The translations under genes and the position numbers were made by a program. Below the pieces are notes generated by a model. The model searched no databases. It had not been told where the DNA came from and saw only the letters and a program-made list of their open reading frames with translations. This document shows, piece by piece, positions 1-8,100 of a stretch of 10,024 nucleotides of DNA. Numbering within the stretch: position 1 is the first letter of the stretch; each line of letters starts with the position of its first letter. This DNA comes from QHWT01 sp046726015 (lineage in GTDB: Bacteria > Acidobacteriota > Vicinamibacteria > Vicinamibacterales > 2-12-FULL-66-21): the NCBI GenBank assembly GCA_046726015.1, contig JBKOZS010000176.1, positions 1 through 10,024 of the forward strand, in the 5' to 3' direction.

Positions 1-269
1 TCGGCAACACGAATCCCACCGATCCCAAGTACCTGAATCGCAAGTTCTCGTACGGGGATCGAAGCGGCAAGCGCGCGGATCTGCCGGTCAGCTCGGCCGA
101 CCGTACCGCATCGCTCGGCTACGAATACGACAGCTACGAGAAACCGCCCAAGCCGGTGAGTCTCACGACCGAACAGGCCGCTGAGAGAGATCGCGTGTAC
201 CACGAGCAGCACGAGTGGGCGGGCGCTGCCCCGCATGCCCCGATGCCTTCTGGAGGTAAACAACAGTGA
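1..269 (+). CDS. C-terminal end of an unrecognised protein, first gene of the copper operon (5' truncated)
   Basis: An open frame starting at base 3 runs to a TGA at 267-269 and gives the last 88 residues of a protein whose start lies outside the window. Codon use is GC-rich and matches the genes that follow, and the stop overlaps the next start (GTGA at 266-269), so it is almost certainly real and co-translated with the adaptor gene. The tail is hydrophilic, with no membrane segment. It is rich in Tyr, Lys, Arg and Asp, contains YEYDSYEKPPKPVSL and a His-containing stretch VYHEQHEW, and ends in a short Pro/Gly/Gln tail. A TolC/CusC-type outer-membrane channel or a cupredoxin would be a common neighbour here, but this tail does not look like either. 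I do not recognise the family and assign no function. Its position suggests a role linked to metal handling, which is inference only. Confidence 0.75.
   Translation, partial: GNTNPTDPKYLNRKFSYGDRSGKRADLPVSSADRTASLGYEYDSYEKPPKPVSLTTEQAAERDRVYHEQHEWAGAAPHAPMPSGGKQQ
252..256 (+). promoter_or_regulatory. Shine-Dalgarno site of the CusB-type gene
   Basis: GGAGG lies 9 bases upstream of the GTG at 266, inside the last codons of the preceding gene. It supports GTG 266 as the start of the adaptor gene over the in-frame ATG at 305. That ATG is preceded only by a less specific run of G residues at 292-296. Confidence 0.65.
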
Positions 270-1555
270 CGCGCTGGCGGCGAGAGGACACGGGGGTCAC
301 ACCGATGAAACGCATCATTGCCGTTACGGCTTTCGCTGTTTCTCTCGCCGCGGGCGTGTTCGCCGGCGGCACGCCGTGGGGGCACCGGGCCGACGCGGCG
401 CGCGCGAACGCGCACGCCGCAACCGTTTACACCTGCCCGATGCACCTGGACTACCGCAGCGATCATCCCGGCGACTGCCCGATCTGCGGCATGCGCCTCG
501 AGCCGGATCCTGCGAGCGGAGCAAAGAGCGTCGATAGCGCGGCCCGCGGACTGCCGCACGGTGGCGTCCAGGTGAGTGCCGAGCGCCAGCAGGCCATCGG
601 CGTCCGGCTCGGTGTCGTCACCCGGTCCGCCGGCACGCGGCTGGCGCGGACGACCGGACGCGTGGTGGTCGACGAGAACCGGACGTATCCGGTTGTCGCT
701 GCCGTCAGCGGCTGGATCCGCAACGTTGAGAGCGTCACGACCGGCGACGCCGTCAAGAAGGACCAGGTGCTCGCGTCGTTCTTTGCACCTGATGCCCAGT
801 TCGAGATGGCGCAGCAGTCGTACTACAGCGCCCTCGAGATGCTGTACCGCGCGGCGGGCACGCAACCACAGTCGCACGACTCGGGACGTGCGCTCGAGTT
901 GATCGAGCGGGTCGCCGACGGGCTGCGTAACCTGGGTGTCTCCAACTCGCAGATCAGGGAGATGGCCAGGCGCCGCGAGGTCGTGCACGACATCCGGGTG
1001 GAGTCGCCGGTGGACGGCGTCGTGATCAAGCGCAGCGTCTCGCCCGGCGTCCGGTTCGATCGCGGCTTCGAGTTCTACCAGATCGCGGATCTGAACCGCG
1101 TGTGGATTCTGGCGGACGTGTACCGCGAGCAGCTGCCGTTCATCCGCCGCGGCGCCTCTGCGCGGATCACCACGGCGGAAGCGAGCCGCACTTTGCGGGC
1201 GACGGTGAGCCCGTCCGAGCCGATCTTCGACGAGGCGACGCAGACGCTGAAGGTGCGGCTCGAGGCGGCGAACCCGGTGCGGGCGCTGAAGCCCGGCATG
1301 TTCGTCGACGTGGAGTTCCCGGTCGACCTCCCGCCGGCGCTCGTCGTGCCGGCGGATGCGATTGTGGACTCCGGGCTGCGCAAAACGGTGTTCGTCGAGT
1401 GCGGCAACGGGTCCTTCGAGCCGCGGCTGGTCGAAACGGGGAGACGCATCGGCGACGACGTCGAGGTGACGAAAGGGCTCGTAGCTGGCGAGCGGATCGT
1501 GATCTCGGGCACCTTCTTTGTCGATTCGGAGAGCCGCATGAAGGCGAAGCCATGA
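266..1555 (+). CDS. cusB: CusB-type efflux RND periplasmic adaptor with N-terminal heavy-metal-binding module
   Basis: This is a membrane-fusion (HlyD/CusB family) subunit that would link the RND pump to an outer-membrane channel and pass Cu(I)/Ag(I) to the pump. The protein is 429 residues from GTG 266; an ATG at 305 (Met14) would give 416. A hydrophobic stretch at about 17-34 (IIAVTAFAVSLAAGVFAG) is the export signal and suits either start. Residues 54-80 form the small heavy-metal-binding domain found in many such adaptors, with YTCPMH and CPICGM giving Cys57, Met59, His60, Cys71, Cys74 and Met76 as likely ligands. The core follows: the first lipoyl half near 130-170, a short helical hairpin near 178-238, the second lipoyl half near 242-275 (SPVDGVV), the beta-barrel near 276-350, and a membrane-proximal domain to the C-terminus (LVAGERIVISGTFFVDSES). 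Start and stop both overlap neighbouring genes by 4 bases, indicating translational coupling. The family call is firm; copper/silver specificity is inferred from the binding module and the pump. Confidence 0.93.
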   Translation: MTRWRREDTGVTPMKRIIAVTAFAVSLAAGVFAGGTPWGHRADAARANAHAATVYTCPMHLDYRSDHPGDCPICGMRLEPDPASGAKSVDSAARGLPHGGVQVSAERQQAIGVRLGVVTRSAGTRLARTTGRVVVDENRTYPVVAAVSGWIRNVESVTTGDAVKKDQVLASFFAPDAQFEMAQQSYYSALEMLYRAAGTQPQSHDSGRALELIERVADGLRNLGVSNSQIREMARRREVVHDIRVESPVDGVVIKRSVSPGVRFDRGFEFYQIADLNRVWILADVYREQLPFIRRGASARITTAEASRTLRATVSPSEPIFDEATQTLKVRLEAANPVRALKPGMFVDVEFPVDLPPALVVPADAIVDSGLRKTVFVECGNGSFEPRLVETGRRIGDDVEVTKGLVAGERIVISGTFFVDSESRMKAKP

Positions 1556-4500
1556 TCGACCGCATTATCGACTTCTCGGTCAGGAACAAGTTCCTCGTCC
1601 TGCTGCTCGTGGGCGCCGCCGCGCTCGCCGGCGCGGTCGCGCTGCGGCACGTGCCGCTCGACGCGATTCCCGATCTCGGCGACACGCAGGTCATCGTCTA
1701 CTCGCGGTGGGATCGCAGCCCCGACGTCATCGAGGCGCAGGTCACCTATCCGATCGTGACGGCGCTGCTGGGCGCGCCGCACGTGCGAGCGGTCCGCGGC
1801 GTTTCCGACTTTGGCTACTCGTTCGTCTACGTGATCTTCGAGGACGGCACCGACACCTACTGGGCGCGCTCGCGGACCCTGGAGTACCTCTCGGGCGTGC
1901 TGTCGCGGCTGCCGCCCGATTCGCGGACCGAGCTCGGGCCGGACGCGACCGCGCTCGGCTGGGTGTTCCAGTACGCGCTCGTCGACCGCTCGGGCAGACA
2001 CAGCCTGGCGGATCTGCGGTCGTACCAGGACTGGCACCTGCGCTACTTCCTGAAGGCGGTGCCAGGCGTGTCGGAGGTGGCCTCGGTCGGCGGCTTCGGC
2101 AAGCAGTACCAGGTGAACGTGGACCCGAACCGGCTGCGCAACTACGGTCTTTCGATCCAGCGCGTCGTCGAGGCGGTGCGCGGCGGCAACGTGGAAACTG
2201 GCGGCCGGCTGATCGAGTTCGGCGGCACCGAGTACATGGTGCGCGGCCGCGGGTACGCGAAGTCGATCGCCGATTTCGAGAGCATCGTGGTGTCCGCCAG
2301 CGAGAGCGGCACGCCGATCCGGATCCGCGACATCGGCCAGGTGACGGTCGGCCCGGATCTGCGGCGCGGCATCGCGGATCTGGACGGCACCGGCGAAACG
2401 GTGTCGGGGATCGTCGTGATGCGCCAGGGAGAGAACGCGGTCGACGTGATCGACCGGGTCAAGGAGCGCATCCACCAGATCGAGCCGGGCTTGCCGCCCG
2501 GGATGGAAATCGTCCCGATCTACGACCGCTCGGCGCTGATCCGCCGCGCGATCGACAATGTCAGCGGGACGCTCGTCGAGGTGGTGCTCGCCGTCGCCTT
2601 CGTCGTGCTGCTGTTCCTGTGGCACGTGCCGAGCGCGCTCATCCCGCTCATCACCATTCCGGTTGCCGTGCTCGTGGCGTTCATTCCGTTCCGCGCCATG
2701 GGAATCACGGCGAACATCATGTCCCTCGGGGGCATGGCGATCGCGATCGGCGAGCTGGTGGACGCGGCGATCGTCGTCGTGGAGCAGACGCACAAGAAGC
2801 TCGAGGAGGCGCAGCGCAGCGGATCGACCCGCGACCATCACGCCATCGTCCTCGAGGCAGTCAAAGAGGTCGCGCCGGCAAGCTTCTTCGCGCTGCTCGT
2901 GATCGCGGTGTCGTTCCTCCCGGTGCTCACACTCGAGGCGCAGGAAGGGCGGATGTTCACACCGCTCGCCTACACCAAGACGCTCACGATGCTGGTGGCG
3001 GCGGGCCTCGTGCTCACGCTGGACCCCGCGCTGCGCGTGCTCTTCACGCGCGTCCGGCGCTTCGAGTTCCGGCCGGCGTGGCTCTGCCGGGTCATCAACG
3101 CGGTGGTCGTCGGCCGCATCCGCTCCGAGGAGTCACATCCCATCAGCCGGCTCCTCATGCGGATGTACGAGCCCGTCGTTCGCTGGTCGCTGCGGTGGAA
3201 GTGGTCGGTGATCGGCGGCGCGACGGCGCTCGTCGTTGTCACGGTGCCGGTGTTCACGCACCTCGGATCGGAGTTCATGCCGCCGCTCCACGAGGGGTCA
3301 CTTTTTTATATGCCGACGACCATGCCTGGGATCGCGATCAGCGAGGCGCAGAAGCTGTTGCAGGTGAGCGACCGGACGATCAAGCAGTTCCCCGAGGTCG
3401 ATCGCGTGCTCGGCAAAGCGGGGCGCGCGGACACGAGCACCGATCCCGCGCCGCTCTCGATGCTCGAGACGGTGATCACGCTCAAGCCGAGGTCCGAGTG
3501 GCGTCGGGTCGAGACCTGGTACTCGGGGTGGGCGCCGGAATGGATGAAGCGCGTGCTCCGGCACGTCACGCCCGATCACATCTCCGAAGAGCAGCTGGTT
3601 GAGGAGATGAACGCGGCGCTGACGTATCCCGGGGTGTCGAACGCCTGGACGATGCCGATCAAGGGGCGGATCGACATGCTGACGACCGGCATCCGCACGC
3701 CGGTGGGGCTGAAGATCTCCGGAGCCGATTTCGCCGAGATCGAGAAGATCGGCACGGCCATCGAGACGGCGCTCCCCTCGGTGAGCGGCACGCGCAATGT
3801 ATTCGCGGAGCGCACCGGCAGCGGGTTCTTCCTCGATATCGAGTGGAACCGCGAGGCGCTCGCCCGCTACGGCTTGAGCGTCGAGGCCGCACAGAGCGTG
3901 GTGCAGAACGCGATCGGCGGCGAGAACGTGACCACTACGATCGAGGGGCGCGAGCGGTATCCGGTGAACGTCCGCTACATGCGCGATTTCCGATCCGACC
4001 CCGACGCGCTCGCGCGCGTGCTCGTACCGGCGTCGGACGGACAGAGGCAGATCCCTCTCGGCGAGCTGGCGCGGGTGAAGGTGGCGACAGGACCCGCGAT
4101 GATCCGCAACGAGGACGGACTGCTCACCGGATACGTGTTCGTGGACGTCGCAGGACGCGACATCAGCAGCTACGTGGACGAGGCGAGCGGCGTCCTGCGC
4201 GAGCAGGTCAAGCTGCCCCCGGGCTACGCAGTCCTCTGGAGCGGTCAGTACGAAGCCATGGCTCGCGTCCGCGCGCGGCTCGCGTACATCATCCCGTTGA
4301 CGCTGTTCCTCGTCTCCGTGCTGCTCTACTTGAACACGCGGTCGGTCGTGAAAACGGCGATCGTGTTGCTGGCCGTACCGTTCTCGGCCGTCGGCGCCAT
4401 CTGGTACCTGTACCTGCTCGGCTATAACATGAGCATCGCCGTATGGGTCGGGCTGATCGCGTTGCTCGGCGTCGACGCCCAGACCGGCGTGTTCATGCTG

Positions 4501-4854
4501 CTGTATCTCGACCTGGCGTACGCGAAGGCAACGCGCCAAGGACGCCTGCGAACACTCGCCGATCTCCAGGAGACGATCGTGGAAGGCGCCGCGAAGCGGC
4601 TGCGCCCGAAGTTCATGACGGTAGCGACGACGTTCGTCGGGCTCATCCCCATCATGTGGGCCACCGGCACCGGGTCTGACGTGTGGAAGCGGATCGCTGC
4701 GCCGATGGTTGGCGGCATCTTCACATCGTTCGTCCTCGAGCTGGTCGTCTACCCGGCGATCTACGAAATTTGGAAATGGCACTTCGAGATGAAGCGCGTC
4801 CGTGCCGAACAGGAACCGGTGACGCTCGCCCTCCCGTCGCCCGAGACGCCGTGA
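1552..4854 (+). CDS. cusA: CusA-type heavy-metal RND efflux pump, inner-membrane subunit (Cu(I)/Ag(I))
   Basis: This is the proton-driven inner-membrane transporter of a tripartite CusCBA-like system. It has 1100 residues against 1047 in E. coli CusA. The ATG at 1552 overlaps the adaptor stop (ATGA), and the frame upstream to 1102 is only the shadow of cusB. Family marks are the N-terminal helix (IIDFSVRNKFLVLLLVGAA), PLDAIPDLGDTQVIV, and the helix-4 motif GGMAIAIGELVDAA with the relay aspartate Asp404. Three cleft methionines aligned with E. coli Met573/623/672 are present: Met587 (YMPTTMPG), Met637 (PLSMLET) and Met709 (RIDMLTTG); this points to monovalent Cu/Ag rather than Zn/Co. About 23 extra residues lie between Met637 and Met709 (around YSGWAPEWMKRVL), and the cytoplasmic loop near 500-540 is long; both seem typical of a CusA subgroup outside Proteobacteria. 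Oddities: Gln977 where E. coli has relay Glu939 (Lys1020 matches Lys984), and few transmembrane methionines. Alignments to E. coli were made from memory. Confidence 0.95.
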   Translation: MIDRIIDFSVRNKFLVLLLVGAAALAGAVALRHVPLDAIPDLGDTQVIVYSRWDRSPDVIEAQVTYPIVTALLGAPHVRAVRGVSDFGYSFVYVIFEDGTDTYWARSRTLEYLSGVLSRLPPDSRTELGPDATALGWVFQYALVDRSGRHSLADLRSYQDWHLRYFLKAVPGVSEVASVGGFGKQYQVNVDPNRLRNYGLSIQRVVEAVRGGNVETGGRLIEFGGTEYMVRGRGYAKSIADFESIVVSASESGTPIRIRDIGQVTVGPDLRRGIADLDGTGETVSGIVVMRQGENAVDVIDRVKERIHQIEPGLPPGMEIVPIYDRSALIRRAIDNVSGTLVEVVLAVAFVVLLFLWHVPSALIPLITIPVAVLVAFIPFRAMGITANIMSLGGMAIAIGELVDAAIVVVEQTHKKLEEAQRSGSTRDHHAIVLEAVKEVAPASFFALLVIAVSFLPVLTLEAQEGRMFTPLAYTKTLTMLVAAGLVLTLDPALRVLFTRVRRFEFRPAWLCRVINAVVVGRIRSEESHPISRLLMRMYEPVVRWSLRWKWSVIGGATALVVVTVPVFTHLGSEFMPPLHEGSLFYMPTTMPGIAISEAQKLLQVSDRTIKQFPEVDRVLGKAGRADTSTDPAPLSMLETVITLKPRSEWRRVETWYSGWAPEWMKRVLRHVTPDHISEEQLVEEMNAALTYPGVSNAWTMPIKGRIDMLTTGIRTPVGLKISGADFAEIEKIGTAIETALPSVSGTRNVFAERTGSGFFLDIEWNREALARYGLSVEAAQSVVQNAIGGENVTTTIEGRERYPVNVRYMRDFRSDPDALARVLVPASDGQRQIPLGELARVKVATGPAMIRNEDGLLTGYVFVDVAGRDISSYVDEASGVLREQVKLPPGYAVLWSGQYEAMARVRARLAYIIPLTLFLVSVLLYLNTRSVVKTAIVLLAVPFSAVGAIWYLYLLGYNMSIAVWVGLIALLGVDAQTGVFMLLYLDLAYAKATRQGRLRTLADLQETIVEGAAKRLRPKFMTVATTFVGLIPIMWATGTGSDVWKRIAAPMVGGIFTSFVLELVVYPAIYEIWKWHFEMKRVRAEQEPVTLALPSPETP

Positions 4855-4878
4855 CAGTGCTCGACATCCACCGATCGC

Positions 4879-4903
4879 GTCCGACGGTCGCAATGCGTCG
4901 GAC
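4879..4903. repeat. Inverted repeat 24 bases after the cusA stop
   Basis: GTCCGAC (4879-4885) and GTCGGAC (4897-4903) form a perfect 7-bp stem around an 11-base loop. The place is right for a 3'-end hairpin of the copper operon, but no T-run follows, so it is not a standard intrinsic terminator. It could protect the message end or be chance in GC-rich DNA. Confidence 0.35.
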
Positions 4904-4940
4904 CGCAGATGCTGCTGCCCTGAGCGGCTCGCCAACCTCG

Positions 4941-4955
4941 ATCGCGCGACGCGAT
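4941..4955. repeat. Short perfect inverted repeat
   Basis: ATCGCG (4941-4946) and CGCGAT (4950-4955) are perfect arms around a 3-base loop CGA. Short GC-rich palindromes are common by chance at this base composition. I record it only because it lies in a non-coding gap with two other inverted repeats. Confidence 0.25.
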
Positions 4956-5044
4956 GTCCCGTCGCATCACTGCCCCGTCCAACCGAGGCCGGGACTCGCA
5001 GCGATCGGCCAAAGCTGCTCCCGCCTTAGACGAAGCCGCCAAAA

Positions 5045-5068
5045 CACCCGTGAGGGGCGTCACGGGTG
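5045..5068. repeat. Strong hairpin upstream of the sensor kinase gene
   Basis: CACCCGTGA (5045-5053) and TCACGGGTG (5060-5068) are perfect 9-base arms around the loop GGGGCG. On the + strand no T-run follows. On the - strand the stem is followed directly by TTTT (the AAAA at 5041-5044), which is the layout of a weak intrinsic terminator for leftward transcription. No leftward gene is seen upstream of it, so it may instead be an operator for a dimeric regulator or a leader structure 90 bases before the kinase start. The structure is clear; its role is unknown. Confidence 0.6.
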
Positions 5069-5146
5069 GCCGCGCGCACACTTAACGGCATGGAGGCAAC
5101 GCTTGCAGTACACTTCGTTCTAGAACTTCGCACGATCGCATCCGCT

Positions 5147-5152
5147 GAGAAG
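5147..5152 (+). promoter_or_regulatory. Likely ribosome-binding site of the + strand kinase
   Basis: The purine stretch GAGAAG ends 6 bases before the ATG at 5159 and decides that start over the in-frame GTG 5066 and ATG 5090. Those earlier starts lack a ribosome site and would put 23-31 extra residues in front of a good signal peptide. It is a modest match to the consensus. Confidence 0.45.
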
Positions 5153-5158
5153 AAAGCA

Positions 5159-8100
5159 ATGACTGCCCCAGGAATCCGGGCCGCAAGGGTCTTGGACGGC
5201 CGGGCGTGCCGGCTGATGCTGATCGTGCTGGTCGCGGCCTGCGGCGGGCAAGCGGCGATCGCTCAGACCGCTGTGGCCGGAGGTCAGCGCAGTATCCCTC
5301 AGGACGGCGATCCTCCGGTGCGGCACCTCAGATTCACGCATCTCACGACGAACGATGGTCTCTCTCAGAGCTATGTCACGGCCATCGTGCAGGATCGTCG
5401 CGGCTTCATGTGGTTTGCTACTCGAGACGGCCTGAACCGGTACGATGGCAACGCTTTCGTCGTATACAAGAGTAATCCCAACGACCCCGGTAGCCTCAGC
5501 TCCAACTTCATTCAAGGCCTGCTCGAAGACGATCACGGCTATCTGTGGGTAGCGACCAACACCGGAGTGAATAGATTCGACCCTACAACCGAACGTTGTA
5601 CCCGCTATCTTCATGACACGAGCAGCGCAGGGAGCATCGGCGGTGCGTCGGTCAAGAGCATCGCCCAGGACAGTCGCGGCTATCTGTGGTTTGGTACGGA
5701 AGATGGCGGTCTCGACAAGCTCGATCCAGCCACCGGAATATTTACTCATTACCGCAACGACAGCGACGGCCGGTTTGTCGGGAGGATCACTCAGGTTATC
5801 GAGGACCGTCATAAAGAGATCTGGTTTGTTGGTGAGCGCGGTCTGTTCCATCTGAACCAGCAGACAGGACAGATTACTTGCCCTCCCGCAACCAGGGATG
5901 TCCTGAGCGGCGCCAGTCTGCATGAGGACGACGCCGGCAACCTGTGGATGCTGGTCGATTCTCCGGTCGCCGGGCTCTTAAAGTACGATCGAACGGCCGA
6001 CCGCTCTACCAGCTACCCGCTGCGCGGCCGTGCTGCCGCCGTCCTGGCGTCGAGCACGGTCGGGGGCTCGGCTAATGGCAGCCTTGCGGCTGACGGACAG
6101 GATGGATTATGGGTACCGTCGAACCTGGGGCTGTATTACTTCGACCGCCGTACAGAACGTTTCACGTACCGATTTCAGCACGATGCAAGCAACCCTGACA
6201 GCCTCGACAGCAATACGATTCTGTCCGCCTATCGGGACAGGGGTGGCGTGCTGTGGGTGGGAACTGAGAATGCGGGCCTCAATATTCTCAATTTCCGGCA
6301 AGAGCAGTTCGTCCACTACCTGCATCGCCCCGGTGATCCCAATAGTGTCTCGCCCGGCAGGGTCAAAGCCATCTATCAGGATCACAATGGTGTTCTGTGG
6401 GTAGGCTTCTTTCCGCGCGCCTTGGACAGATTCGATCGCAGCACAGGCCAAATCACGCACTACCTTCCCGATCCCGACAACGAGAATTCGCTCGGTAACG
6501 GCACCACCGTCGACAGCATTTACCGAGATGCGGCGGGATATCTCTGGGTCTCTGGTGGGGGAAGCGGTGTTGTTCGGTTCGATGAACGCTCCGGGCGTTT
6601 CAAGCATTACCGGCACAACCCCGATGATCCGAACAGCTTGATCTCTAATAACGTTTACACGGTCTACGGCGACCGAAACGGGCAGGTGTGGGTGGGGCAG
6701 CAGGGCGGCGTCGGCCGCTTCGATCCAGCCACGGACGGGTTTACCACCTACCGCCCTATTCCGGCGAATCCGGCCAGCCTCGCAAATGCCATCTGGATCA
6801 TTTATCAGGATCGGTCTGGCACGCTGTGGTCAGGGTCGTGGGGCGGCGTGCTGAGTCGTTTCGATGACAGGGCGGGGGCTTTTGTCAATCACACGCCCGA
6901 CTCGCGTGACACGCGCAGACTCGGTGGGGGTGGCATCAACACCATCCACGAAGACCGGACTGGAACACTGTGGGTGGGAACGTTTGACGGACTGTACCGA
7001 TACAACCGCCAGAGCGGCGCATTCACGCGCTACACGGAAAGCCAGGGCCTGCCGAGCAGCACGATTCGGTGCATTCTGGAAGATGCTGTTGGCAGGCTGT
7101 GGCTCAGCACGCAGAAGGGCATATCGCGGTTCGATCCTCAGCGGGAAATGTTTAGAAACTACGACGTGTCCGACGGTTTGCAGAGCACTGAATTCAGTAC
7201 CGGTTGCTATCGAGCCCCCGACGGGGAGATGTTCTTTGGCGGAAGCAATGGGTTCAATGCATTTTTCCCTGAGAATGTCCGCGACAATCCCTACGTGCCG
7301 CCGGTTGCGATCACTAGCTTTAAAGTCTTCAACAAACCGGTCCTCGTCGGCGCTCACTCGGTACTGAAGAAAGCCATCCCATACGTCGATTCGTTGACGC
7401 TCTCCTACCGCGACAACGTCTTCTCCTTTGAATTCGCGGCGTTGAGTTACGCAAATTCGCAGAAGAACCGGTATCGATACAAGCTCGAGGACTTTGATCC
7501 TGCCTGGAACGAGGTGGGCAGCAAGCAGCGCCTGGCGACCTACACCAACCTGGATCCCGGTAAATATGTGTTTCGCGTGCAGGCATCGAACAGCGACGGC
7601 ATCTGGAATGACGAAGGAGTGTCGCTGCCGATTCTGATCACGCCGCCCTGGTGGAAGACCAACACGTTTCGCGCCGCGTGCGTGGGACTGTTTCTGGCGC
7701 TGCTTTGGACTGCGTACCAGTTCCGGATGCGTCAGGTGCGGCACGCATTCGATATGACACTCGAGGCGCGTGTCGCGGAGCGCACGCGCATCGCCCGGGA
7801 ACTGCACGACACGCTCCTTCAAAGCTTCCACGGTCTGCTGCTGCGGTTCCAGACGGCTTCATACCTGCTGCCGGATCGCCCGGCAGAAGCCAAGGAGAAA
7901 CTGGATAGCGCTATTGGACACGCGGCAAAGGCGATCACCGAGGGCCGCGACGCGGTGCAGGGCTTGCGGACAGCGGCTCTCGAACGGCACGATCTCGCCA
8001 TGGCGATCAGGACGGTTGGCGACGAACTCGCGGGGAGCACGAGCAATCAGCCGCCTCCTGAATTCCGCGTCGACGTCGAGGGGCACCCTCGAGGGCTGCG

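Larger units (their letters stand above)
4855..5158. other. 304-base intergenic region between the copper pump and the sensor kinase
   Basis: No convincing gene lies here. An open frame enters from within cusA and ends at 5123, but its composition and the lack of a ribosome site make it a shadow. The stretch contains three inverted repeats (4879-4903, 4941-4955, 5045-5068), and its GC content falls near the right end. It should hold the end of the copper-operon transcript and the promoter of the kinase gene. I could not find a sigma-70-like promoter with acceptable boxes and spacing: TTGCAG at 5103-5108 has no matching -10 box, and TACACT at 5109-5114 has no matching -35 box. Confidence 0.7.

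Noticed and set aside
134..988. - strand open frame of 284 codons opposite the adaptor
   Set aside because: Shadow of the cusB frame, with no recognisable fold and arginine/alanine-rich composition.
1075..2841. Long open frame on the - strand (588 codons) opposite the adaptor and pump genes
   Set aside because: The product is low-complexity (His, Arg, Asp and Ala-rich), as expected from the antisense of GC-rich codons. The opposite strand carries well-recognised genes.
1707..3602. + strand open frame of 631 codons in another frame of the pump gene
   Set aside because: Arginine/glycine/alanine-rich shadow; the overlapping frame encodes a clear RND pump.
3298..4935. Second long - strand open frame (545 codons) opposite the pump
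   Set aside because: Same antisense composition effect; no domains or plausible ribosome site, and it covers conserved parts of cusA.
5103..5126. Possible sigma-70 promoter (TTGCAG as -35 box) before the kinase
   Set aside because: No acceptable -10 box occurs at 16-18 bases spacing.
5066..5158. GTG 5066 or ATG 5090 as start of the + kinase
   Set aside because: Neither has a good ribosome site. GTG 5066 lies inside the hairpin arm, and both would bury the signal peptide behind 23-31 residues.
5390..7240. Regularly spaced repeated motifs that might suggest a repeat array
   Set aside because: They are protein-level propeller blades with diverged DNA and irregular spacing, not a CRISPR or tandem DNA repeat.
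6830..7831. - strand open frame of 333 codons opposite the + kinase
   Set aside because: No recognisable domain; it lies opposite conserved propeller, Y_Y_Y and kinase coding.
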